A stretch of 15,693 nucleotides of DNA, taken from Rubritepida sp. (GTDB taxonomy: Bacteria > Pseudomonadota > Alphaproteobacteria > Acetobacterales > Acetobacteraceae). Made by a program: the position numbers and the translations under genes. The notes beneath the pieces are model-generated. The model searched no databases. It was not told the DNA's origin and was given only the letters and a program-made list of their open reading frames with translations. Positions 1 through 7,500 of this stretch are shown piece after piece. Numbering within the stretch: the first letter of the stretch is position 1; each line of letters opens with the position of its first letter. Location: assembly GCA_022843345.1 (NCBI GenBank), contig JALHNW010000011.1, positions 1 to 15,693 on the forward strand, read 5' to 3'.

Positions 1-1
1 G

Positions 2-151
2 GCCGCCCCGCCGCGCGTCCTGGCGAACGGCGCGGACCGCGTGCAGGTGGCCATGGCCACGCCCGGCACGGCGGGTCGCGGCCTGGACGCCTACCGCGCG
101 CAGCCGGTGCCGCTGGCCGCGCGTTCGCTGCTTCCGGCCATCCGCCGTTGA
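2..151 (+). CDS. 3' end of an unrecognised gene (partial)
   Basis: An open frame enters from the left edge and ends at the TGA at 149-151, giving a 49-residue tail ending in SLLPAIRR. The tail is rich in Ala, Pro, Arg and Val, with segments RVLANGADRVQVAMATPG and LDAYRAQPVPLAARS. I do not recognise the family and give no function. It is read as real because the frame matches the high-GC codon style of the neighbouring genes and its stop is followed at once by a more AT-rich spacer before aapJ, as expected at a gene end. The start and most of the gene lie outside the window. Confidence 0.55.
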   Translation, partial: AAPPRVLANGADRVQVAMATPGTAGRGLDAYRAQPVPLAARSLLPAIRR

Positions 152-252
152 ATTAAGACAGCGTAATCATCTTGAAAGGTTACACCGATTCAGGCACATG
201 GCTGACCAGCCGCGGAGGCATGGCTCCTCCCGGGAGAGCAGGGAACCAACGC
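152..252 (+). promoter_or_regulatory. Leader/promoter region of the aap operon
   Basis: This 101-bp spacer begins with an AT-richer stretch (about 151-190), unusual for the window and where a promoter is expected. A TTGAAA at 172-177 could be a -35 element. The hexamer 17 bp further on (CACATG, 195-200) is a poor -10, so the promoter is not securely placed. A perfect 10-bp palindrome CTCCCGGGAG lies at 227-236 shortly before the gene. AGGGAA at 240-245 is the probable ribosome binding site for the ATG at 253, seven bases downstream. No known riboswitch was recognised. Confidence 0.35.
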
Positions 253-1287
253 ATGAATCGACTCTCCGTCCTGGCGGCCGCAGCGGCCGCCTTCATGACC
301 TTCGGCATCGGCGAGGCGCTCGCCGGGCGCGACCTGGACCAGATCCGCAGCCGCAACGTGCTGCGCTGCGGCGTCCAGGGCCCCTCCAACCCCGGCTTCG
401 GCGTGCCTGACAGCCAGGGCCGCTGGCAGGGCTTCAACGTGGAGATCTGCCGCGCCGTCGCCATCACCATCTTCAACGATCCCGCGCGGGTCGAGTTCGT
501 GCCCGTCACCACCCAGAGCCGCTTCCCGGCGCTGGCGGCGGGCGAGGTGGACATCCTGTCCAACAACTCGACCTGGACGCTCACGCGCGACACCAACGTC
601 AACCGCTTCAACTTCCCCGCCATCGTCTTCTACGACGGCCAGGCGGTGATGGTGCCCCGGCGCCTGAACGTGGCCAGCGCGCGCCAGCTCAACGGCGCCA
701 CCGTCTGCGTGCAGCCGGGCACGACGACCGAGATGAACCTCGCCGACTACTTCCGCCAGAACAACCTGCGCTTCACCCCGGTGGTCATCGCCGACCTGGA
801 CGAGCTGCGCCGCGCCTATGACAGCGGCCGCTGCGACGTGTTCACCAACGACTTCGCCGTGCTCGCCGCCCAGCGCACGCTGCTGGGCCGCCCGGCCGAC
901 CACGTCATCCTGCCCGAGCGCATCTCGAAGGAACCCCTCGGCCCGGTCGTCCGCCAGGGCGACGAGGAGCTGACCAACATCGTCGCCTGGACCGTGTTCG
1001 GCCTGATCGACGCCGAGGAGTTCGGCATCACCGCCGCCAACGTGGAGCAGATGGCATCCACCGCGACCGACCCGCGCATCCGCCGCCTGCTGGGCGCCGA
1101 GGGCAACATGGGCGAGAGCCTGGGTGCGGCGAACCCGCAATACATGCGCACCATCATCCGCACCCTGGGCAACTACGGCGAGATCTTCGAGCGCCACCTG
1201 GGCGCCCAGACCCCGCTGCAGCTGGAGCGCGGGCAGAACAACATCTGGACGCGCGGCGGCCTGCTCTACTCCCCGCCGGCGCGCTGA
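253..1287 (+). CDS. aapJ: General L-amino-acid ABC transporter, periplasmic binding protein (AapJ/BztA type)
   Basis: This 344-residue protein should capture polar L-amino acids (glutamate, glutamine, aspartate and others in characterised members) in the periplasm and deliver them to the AapQ/AapM permease. Residues 1-24 form a Sec signal peptide with an Ala-rich core and a likely cut after EALA. The mature part carries AapJ/BztA family blocks: VLRCGV near 36, GRWQGFNVEICRAVA near 56-70, VCVQPGTTTEMNLADYFR near 151, GRCDVFTND near 192, and ISKEPLGPVVRQGDEE further on. Four cysteines (39, 66, 152, 194) could form two disulfides. Length is normal for the family (about 340 aa). The ATG at 253 is preferred over an in-frame TTG at 172, which would put about 27 polar residues before the signal peptide. 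It is the first gene of aapJQM and is separated from aapQ by a strong hairpin. Confidence 0.93.
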   Translation: MNRLSVLAAAAAAFMTFGIGEALAGRDLDQIRSRNVLRCGVQGPSNPGFGVPDSQGRWQGFNVEICRAVAITIFNDPARVEFVPVTTQSRFPALAAGEVDILSNNSTWTLTRDTNVNRFNFPAIVFYDGQAVMVPRRLNVASARQLNGATVCVQPGTTTEMNLADYFRQNNLRFTPVVIADLDELRRAYDSGRCDVFTNDFAVLAAQRTLLGRPADHVILPERISKEPLGPVVRQGDEELTNIVAWTVFGLIDAEEFGITAANVEQMASTATDPRIRRLLGAEGNMGESLGAANPQYMRTIIRTLGNYGEIFERHLGAQTPLQLERGQNNIWTRGGLLYSPPAR

Positions 1288-1306
1288 ACCGAGGCGGCGT
1301 GCCTTC

Positions 1307-1334
1307 CCCGCCGGCGCAGCATCGCGCCGGCGGG
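1307..1334 (+). promoter_or_regulatory. Intercistronic GC hairpin between aapJ and aapQ
   Basis: An 11-bp perfect stem, all G-C pairs (arms 1307-1317 and 1324-1334; left arm CCCGCCGGCGC), closes a 6-base loop AGCATC. It lies in the 74-bp gap between the aapJ stop and the aapQ ATG. No T-run follows, so it is not a classical intrinsic terminator. Such hairpins after the first gene of binding-protein transporter operons are known to protect the upstream mRNA or partly attenuate transcription, giving more binding protein than permease. That role here is inference. Confidence 0.7.
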
Positions 1335-1361
1335 ACTTCCCGTTCCGGGCCGAGGCGGCAG

Positions 1362-2549
1362 ATGAGCACCACCACCATCCCATCCATGCCGGCGGCGAGG
1401 CCGCTGATCCCCCTGCCCGGCGGCGCCACGGCGCGCGGGCTGCTGTGGCAGGCCCTGCTGCTGGCCGCGATCCTGCTGCTGGGCTGGTCCCTGTGGGACA
1501 ACCTTTCGCGCAACATGGCCGCGCGCGGGCTGGAGTTCGGCTTCGGCTTCCTCGACCGCTCCGCCGGCATCCCGATCGGCGAATCGGCCATCCCGTACTC
1601 GCCCTCCGACACCTACGCGCGCGCGCTGACGGTGGGGCTGCTGAACACGCTGCGCGTCGCCGTGGTGGGCATCGCGCTGTGCACCGTGCTGGGGGTGGCG
1701 CTGGGCCTGGCGCGGCTGTCCTCCAACCCGCTGCTTCGCGGGCTGACGGGCGGCTACATCGAGCTGATCCGCAACACCCCGCTCGTGCTTCAGCTGGTGT
1801 TCTGGCACACGGTCATCCTCCAGCTCCCCTCCGTGCGGCAGGCGCTGAGCCCGCTGCCGGGCGTCTTCCTGTCCCAGCGCGGCCTGAAGCTGCCCGCGCC
1901 GCTGGCCGACCCCGCCCTGTGGGGCTTCCTGCTGGCGGTGCTGGCCGGCGCGATCCTCTGGTACGCGCTGCTGCGGCGCGAGCGCGCACGCCAGGTGGCC
2001 ACCGGCGAGCGCAAGCCCACGATCCTGCCCGGCCTTGCCGCGCTGCTGGGCCTGCCGCTGCTGGCGGCGCTCGCGCTGGGCGCGCCGACGCTGGAATGGC
2101 CCGTCCTGGCCGGCTTCAACTTCGAAGGTGGGCTGGCGCTCAGCCCGGAATTCTTCGCGCTGCTGGTGGGGCTGGTGGTCTACACCTCCGCCTTCATCGC
2201 CGAGATCGTGCGCTCGGGCATCCAGTCGGTGCATGCCGGGCAGTGGGAGGCCGCGCGCGCGCTCGGCCTGCCGGGCGGGCGGATCATGCGGCTGGTGATC
2301 CTGCCCCAGGCGCTGCGCGTCATCATCCCGCCGCTCACCTCGCAATACCTGAACCTCACCAAGAACTCCTCGCTGGCGGTGGTGATCGGCTACCCGGACC
2401 TCGTCTCGGTGGCCAACACCTCCATCAACCAGACGGGGCAGGCGGTGGAGGTGATCGCCATCTTCATGGCGGTCTACCTGCTGATCTCTCTGGGCACCTC
2501 GGCGCTCATGAACGCCTACAACCGCGCCGTCGCGCTGAAGGAGCGGTGA
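1362..2549 (+). CDS. aapQ: General L-amino-acid ABC transporter, inner-membrane permease (AapQ/BztB type)
   Basis: This 395-residue integral membrane protein is one half of the permease pair, paired with AapM. A first membrane segment lies at about residues 26-44. The block with LRVAVVGIALCTVLGVALGL and YIELIRNTPLVLQLVFWH is typical of the HEQRos (His/Glu/Gln/Arg/opine) permease family. The cytoplasmic EAA loop that docks the ATPase begins at residue 296 (EAARALGLPGG) and runs into MRLVILPQALRVIIPPLTSQ, then LTKNSSLAVVIGYPDL. The segment with LSQRGLKLP matches the extended periplasmic insert of AapQ/BztB, which makes these permeases longer than usual. The ATG at 1362 follows GAGGCGG. An in-frame GTG at 1299 lies inside the upstream hairpin zone and is less likely. 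It is followed by aapM after one base. Confidence 0.93.
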   Translation: MSTTTIPSMPAARPLIPLPGGATARGLLWQALLLAAILLLGWSLWDNLSRNMAARGLEFGFGFLDRSAGIPIGESAIPYSPSDTYARALTVGLLNTLRVAVVGIALCTVLGVALGLARLSSNPLLRGLTGGYIELIRNTPLVLQLVFWHTVILQLPSVRQALSPLPGVFLSQRGLKLPAPLADPALWGFLLAVLAGAILWYALLRRERARQVATGERKPTILPGLAALLGLPLLAALALGAPTLEWPVLAGFNFEGGLALSPEFFALLVGLVVYTSAFIAEIVRSGIQSVHAGQWEAARALGLPGGRIMRLVILPQALRVIIPPLTSQYLNLTKNSSLAVVIGYPDLVSVANTSINQTGQAVEVIAIFMAVYLLISLGTSALMNAYNRAVALKER

Positions 2550-2550
2550 G

Positions 2551-3624
2551 ATGAGCGCCACGGCCCCCGCCCTGCCCTCCTTCGCCGCCCGTTCGCTGGC
2601 GCTGCTGCGCGCCTGCTTCACCGGGCCGCTGAACATCCTCATCTCGCTGGCCTGCATCGCGCTGCTGGCCTGGCTGCTGCCGCCGGTGCTCGACTGGGCG
2701 CTGTGGAGCGCCACCTGGAGCGGCACGGCCGCCGAATGCCGGGCCAGCGGCGGCGCCTGCTGGGCCTTCATCCGCGAGAAGTTCTGGTTCTCCGTCTTCG
2801 GCCTCTACCCATACGAGGAGCGCTGGCGGCCGGCGGCGATGCTGCTGATCCTGGTGGCCATGGTCATAGCCTCCACCTGGCGGCGCTTCTGGAACCGGCG
2901 GCTGCTGCTGGCCTGGGCGGTGGCGGCGCCGCTGATGCTGCTGCTGCTGGCCGGCGGCGTGCCGGGTCTGCCGGCGGTGCAGACGCGCCAATGGGGCGGG
3001 CTCACCATCACGGGCGTCATCGCCGTCTACGGGCTGGCGCTGGGCTACCCGCTTGCGATCCTGTTGGCGCTCGGCCGCCGCTCGGCGCTGCCGGTGGTGC
3101 GGTGGACCTGCACGGCCATCATCGAATGCGTGCGCGGCGTGCCGCTGATCTCGCTGCTGTTCATGGCGGCGATCATGCTGCCGCTGTTCCTGCCCGAGGG
3201 CGTGACGCTTGACCGGCTGGCGCGCGTGCTGGTCGCCTACACCCTGTTCACGGCGGCCTACATGGCCGAGGTGGTGCGCGGCGGCCTGCAGGCCATGCCG
3301 CGCGGCCAGTACGAGGCGGCGGACGCGCTGGGCCTGCCCTTCTGGAAGAAGATGCGGCTGGTGATCCTGCCGCAGGCGCTGTCCATCACCATCCCCGCGC
3401 AGGTGAACACCTTCATCGGCCTGTTCAAGGACACGACGCTGGTGGTGGTGATCGGCGTGTTCGACTTCTTCACCACGCTGCGCGCCGCACTGGGCGACCC
3501 CAACTGGCTGGGCTTCCCGACGGAGGCCTACGTCTACGCGGCCGCCGTGTACTTCATCCTGTGCTTCGCGATGAGCAAGTACAGCCAGCGGCTGGAGGCG
3601 GACCTGCGAAGGGGCGCACGCTAG
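2551..3624 (+). CDS. aapM: General L-amino-acid ABC transporter, inner-membrane permease (AapM/BztC type)
   Basis: This 357-residue protein is the second permease subunit of the aap system. Early membrane segments are followed by GLYPYEERWRP near residue 90, a signature of the AapM/BztC branch. The permease core follows, with YGLALGYPLAILLALGRRS, then ECVRGVPLISLLFMAAIMLP. The EAA loop starts at residue 255 (EAADALGLPFWKKMRLVILP) and leads to VNTFIGLFKDTTLVVVIGVF. The ATG lies one base after the aapQ TGA, with the binding site AAGGAGCGG inside the end of aapQ, so the two are translationally coupled. The family normally continues with the ATPase gene aapP. Here the TAG stop (3622-3624) interlocks with the stop of a convergent gene and no ATPase follows. 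Confidence 0.93.
   Translation: MSATAPALPSFAARSLALLRACFTGPLNILISLACIALLAWLLPPVLDWALWSATWSGTAAECRASGGACWAFIREKFWFSVFGLYPYEERWRPAAMLLILVAMVIASTWRRFWNRRLLLAWAVAAPLMLLLLAGGVPGLPAVQTRQWGGLTITGVIAVYGLALGYPLAILLALGRRSALPVVRWTCTAIIECVRGVPLISLLFMAAIMLPLFLPEGVTLDRLARVLVAYTLFTAAYMAEVVRGGLQAMPRGQYEAADALGLPFWKKMRLVILPQALSITIPAQVNTFIGLFKDTTLVVVIGVFDFFTTLRAALGDPNWLGFPTEAYVYAAAVYFILCFAMSKYSQRLEADLRRGAR
3621..3624. other. Interlocked convergent stop codons (CTAG) of aapM and the SDR gene
   Basis: The palindrome CTAG supplies TAG on the + strand for aapM (3622-3624) and TAG on the - strand for the dehydrogenase (3623-3621). The two genes therefore overlap tail to tail by four bases, leaving no room for a terminator between them. 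Transcription of each must end inside, or beyond, the other gene. Confidence 0.95.
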
Positions 3625-4346
3625 TAGGTCGCGCGCCCGCCCGAGCAGTCGAACACCGCCCCCGTGGTGAAGGAAACGCCGTCGGAGCAGAGGAAGGCGG
3701 CCATCTCCGCCACCTCCTCGGCAAGGCCGAAGCGGCCCATGGGGATCTTGGACTTCATCCAGGCCACCTGCTCGGGCGCCATCTGCCGGAACAGCTCCGT
3801 CTCCACCGCCGCCGGGGTGATGCAGTTCACCCGGACGTTCGTCTCGGCCAACTCCTTGCCCAGCGACTTCGTCAGCCCGATCACCCCCGCCTTCGCCGCC
3901 GAATAGGCCGAGGCCATGGGGTTGCCCTCCTTTCCCGCGACGGAGGCGATGACCACGATCCGCCCGGCGTCGCGCGCCCGCATCCCCGGCACCACGGCGC
4001 GGCAGGACAGGAAGACGCCCACGAGGTCCACCTCGATCACCCGCCGCCAGGCATCCACCGGGTAGTCCTCAAGCCGGTGGTTCGGCCCGGTGATGCCGGC
4101 ATTGGCGACCAGGGCGCCGACCGGGCCGTGCGCGGCCTCCGTGCGGGCCAGCGCGGCCTCCACGGAGGCGGCGTCGGTGACGTCCACCACCTGGCGGTCC
4201 GCCGCCGCCACCTGGGCGAGCGCCGCCGCGTCGGCGTCCCAGAGCGAGATCCGGGCGCCCTCCGCCTCCAGCCGCCGCGCGATCGCGAGGCCCAGCCCGC
4301 GGGCACCCCCCGTAATGACCACAAGTTGCCCGCTGATGCCCTTCAT
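3621..4346 (-). CDS. SDR family NAD(P)-dependent oxidoreductase
   Basis: This classical short-chain dehydrogenase (241 aa) has a Rossmann fold. The glycine-rich cofactor motif TGGARGLG is at residues 12-19. An acidic Asp37 after the second strand favours NAD over NADP. NAG is at 82-84. The catalytic Ser135 and the YSAAK motif (Tyr148, Lys152) are present, then VNCITPAAVETELF. The position usually held by the fourth catalytic residue, Asn, reads Asp107 (EVDLVGVF). The C-terminus is SGGRATY. FabG-like 3-oxoacyl reductases look similar, but NAD preference and this ending also occur among sugar-acid dehydrogenases such as 2-keto-3-deoxy-L-fuconate/rhamnonate dehydrogenases. The substrate cannot be fixed from sequence. 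The ATG at 4346 follows AAGGG at good spacing. A GTG at 4355 would sit on that site and is rejected. Divergent from the giant gene, convergent with aapM. Confidence 0.88.
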   Translation of the reverse strand: MKGISGQLVVITGGARGLGLAIARRLEAEGARISLWDADAAALAQVAAADRQVVDVTDAASVEAALARTEAAHGPVGALVANAGITGPNHRLEDYPVDAWRRVIEVDLVGVFLSCRAVVPGMRARDAGRIVVIASVAGKEGNPMASAYSAAKAGVIGLTKSLGKELAETNVRVNCITPAAVETELFRQMAPEQVAWMKSKIPMGRFGLAEEVAEMAAFLCSDGVSFTTGAVFDCSGGRATY

Positions 4347-4567
4347 CGCGCCCACCCTTCGCGGCTTCGTTCGCCTGTCCAGCAGCTTAGCGCGAATCCC
4401 CCCAATCGGAAATTCATTCCTTTAGCGCTCATCTTCACATAATGAGACTTCAATCTCTTTATGAAGACTTGCCGGGCGCCAATTTCGGGTGAATGGAGGA
4501 GGTGGCAACTCGTCGATTCGTTGTCTTCCTGGTTGCCCGCACAACTTGCGCGGGCATGGAGGTCTGA
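4347..4567. promoter_or_regulatory. Divergent intergenic region (SDR / giant adhesin)
   Basis: These 221 bp separate two divergently read start codons and must hold both promoters. Roughly 4395-4475 is clearly AT-richer than the rest of the window. For the + strand, CATAAT at 4438-4443 matches five of six bases of the sigma-70 -10 box. The best upstream partner, TTCATT at 4413-4418 (19-bp spacing), is weak. GAGG-type sequence GGAGG at 4558-4562, five bases before the ATG at 4568, is a strong ribosome binding site and fixes the start of the giant gene. No promoter for the SDR direction could be picked out with confidence. Confidence 0.5.
4534..4556 (+). promoter_or_regulatory. Small hairpin just upstream of the giant gene's ribosome binding site
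   Basis: A 7-bp perfect stem (TGCCCGC at 4534-4540, GCGGGCA at 4550-4556) encloses a 9-base loop and ends one base before GGAGG (4558-4562). In the mRNA it would sit against the Shine-Dalgarno without burying it. It could affect translation or be incidental in GC-rich DNA. Confidence 0.35.
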
Positions 4568-7500
4568 ATGGCTGCAACCCCGACCGTCACCTTCCTCGAC
4601 GGCGCGAGCGTCTCGCCCTTCATCGGCACCACCCAGGCCCTGACGTTGCGCTTCGACAACACCGGCGCCGCCGGCCAGACCGGCTACGCCCCCTACATCG
4701 ACCTCCTCATCCCCAGGCTGGGCGCGGATGGGGGCGGGGCGGCGCAGGCGGACGGGCTTTCCCTGCTCTCGGCCACGCATCTCGGCGCCGATCTCGAGGT
4801 CACGCTCCTCACCTTCGACGTCCACGGCTTCGCCGCCATTCCCGGCTCCGGCGCTACCATCGGCGGGCCGCGGGTCCTCGCCGGCACGCCTGGCGACCAG
4901 GTGGCGGTGCTGCGCCTGCCCTTCGGCTCCTTCACCTCCTCGCAGACGCCCGCCGACGTCGAGCTGACCGTCAAGGTCTCGAACCTCGCCGACCTGGGCA
5001 CGCCCCTGACGCTCTCCGCCCGGGGCGCCTTCGCCTTCGGCAGCGACCCGATGGACGACGCCCTCGCGGACCCCGCGATCATGGGCGCGCCGGACGCGCT
5101 GGCGGTGAGGCCCACCGTGGCCACGCTCGACGTCACCTACCTGGGGCCGGAGCAGGAGACGGCGACCGGCCCCTCCTATCCCCGCTCCTGGGAGTCCACG
5201 GCGAGCCTGGCGCCCGGCCAGCCCTTCACCAGCTTCACCATCACCGACACCCTGCCCGACGGCGTGGTGCTCATCGGCACGCCCACCTTGCTGAACAAGG
5301 CCACCGGGCTGCCCATGCCGGGCACCGTCACCGTCACGGCGAATCCGGACGGAACGCAGACCGTCACGGCGGTGTTCGACGGCACGATCACCGGCGGCCC
5401 GGCGATGCGGCCCACCCTGCACACCGACTGGTACGTGACCGAGTTCCTGCACGACGGCACCCCCGTGCTGGACCCCGCCACCGGCGCCTTCCGCGCGCTG
5501 GAGCAGGACAGCCGGCTGGACGCGGACTGGCAGCCGGTGGACGGCCGCGACGCGCCCACCCACGTCACCGTGAACCAGGCGGGGGCCGAGGACGTCGTCA
5601 CCGCCAAGTCCATCGCCATCCAGAAGGGCGTGGCGCTGGTCAGCGCCGCCGCGCAACCGGCGGGCGTGCTGGAGTACACGCTGGACGGCCAGGTCTCGAA
5701 CTACTTCGAGATGGACGGGCTGGTCGTCACCGACACGCTGGGCGACGGGCAGACCTTCAACGCGCTGGCCACGCCCACCCTGCGCGTCACCGAGGCCGGC
5801 GTCACCAAGGCGATCCCGCTCGCCGGGTTCTTCACCGTCACCGGCAAGGACGCCGCGGGGCGCAGCACCGTCGCCTTCGACGTCAGCGCCGCCATGGAGG
5901 CCTCGGGCCTGGTGCCGGACGGCGTCCTGGACGGCAATGGCGGCGGGCTGGGCGAGGCGCCGCACGCCACGGCCTACCGCAAGGCGACGATCCAGATCGT
6001 GTTCCAGACGACGCTGGACGAGAGCTGGACCGGCCCGGTGCCGGGCGACGCCTTCGTGGACCAGGGCGACGCCGTCGGCAACGACGTGGCCTATGACGGC
6101 GACGTGCTCCTCACCGGCAGCCGCATCGGCGACGACAGCGCCGCCGCCGTCTCCCTCCCGGTGAACGCGGTCGGCAAGGCGATTGCCGCGGTCAACGGCG
6201 ACACGGGGCGCGGCACCGACGACTTCGCCGCACCCGCCCATGTCCAGGCCGGCGACGCGATCACCTTCCGCCTGACGCTGGACCTGCCGCTCACCTCCTC
6301 GCACGCGCTGAAGCTCTCCGACTACCTGCCCCTGCCGGTGCTCGACGCCCTGGCGCTGACCTATGACGCCTCCTCCGCCCTGCCCGAGGTGGGCGAGTTC
6401 CGCTTCGACGCGGCCACCGACGAGTGGCTGGCGCGCACCGGCATCGTGCCAACCGTCGCCGTGGACGTGGCGGGCAACGCGCTTTCCTTCGACTTCGGCG
6501 GCATCGCGGGCAGCGCGCTTCCCGCGCCCTATCCGCGCACGCAGCTCGACCTCCTCTTCACCCTGCGCGTGAACGACGAGCGGTTCGGCGACGGCCTGCT
6601 GCTGACCAACCAGGTCACCAGCACCGAGACCGACAGCGCCGGCCAGGTGGTGGAGGACAACGCCATCATCCGGTTCGAGCTGGGCGAGCCGGTGCTGAAG
6701 GTCACCAAGGGCGTCGTCGCCACCGACAACCCGGACGGCGTCCTCACCGGCTCCGTCGGGCCCGTGGCCTTCACCGCGGTGGGCAGCGCGGGCCCACGCT
6801 TCGCCGGCACGATAGACAGCCTGGACATCGCCGCCCGCCCGGTCAACGCCAACCTGCGCAACGTGGACGCGGGCGACACCGTCACCTTCGCCATCGTGGT
6901 GGAGAACCTCGGCTCCGGCTGGAAGGGCGCCTTCGACACGGTGCTGAAGGACAGCCTGCCGGCCGGCTTCGCCATGCCGGCGGGCGGCTGGAACCTTTCG
7001 GTGACCGACGGCACCGGCGCGGCGCTGGCCTACACCGACCTCGGCGGCGGGCTGTTCGGCAACGGCATCCAGCTCGACGACCAGTCGGGAAGCGACGGCG
7101 CGCTGGACGCCTATTCCCAGGGCTCGGGCACCAACATCGCGATCGTCACCTTCGACGCGCGGCTGGAGGATGCGCTGGCGGTGCCGCGCGCCCTGACCAA
7201 CTCCGCCGTGGTCACGCACTACGCGGCCACCGAGGGCGGCATCAACTTCGGGACCGACCCGGATGACGACCGGCCGCTGAACGACGTCGCCACCGTCTCC
7301 GTCACGCCCTCGCTGGCGAAGGTGGTCGCCTCCACCTCCAACGCCGCGGGCTCCGGCCAGGGCGATGCCGGCATCGTGGACGCCACGATCGGCGAGTTCG
7401 TCACCTACACCGTCACCGTGCGCGTGCCCGAGGGCGTGCTGGCGGGCGTGACGCTGCAGGACCTGCTGCCCGCGGGAACGGCGGGCGTGCTGGCGGCCGT

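Noticed and set aside
172..252. TTG start at 172 extending AapJ by 27 residues
   Set aside because: The extension is polar and precedes a clean signal peptide; the ATG at 253 has a binding site and gives family-normal length.
1299..1361. GTG start at 1299 extending AapQ by 21 residues
   Set aside because: It falls in the hairpin region, lacks a good binding site, and adds residues without similarity to the family; the ATG at 1362 has GAGGCGG upstream.
1266..2771. A 501-codon minus-strand open frame over aapQ
   Set aside because: It overlaps a confidently assigned permease, has low-complexity Gln/Arg/His-rich sequence and no domain; a shadow of high GC content.
4444..4457. Imperfect dyad GAGACTTCAATCTC as an operator
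   Set aside because: Only the outer four bases on each side pair; too weak to call a site.
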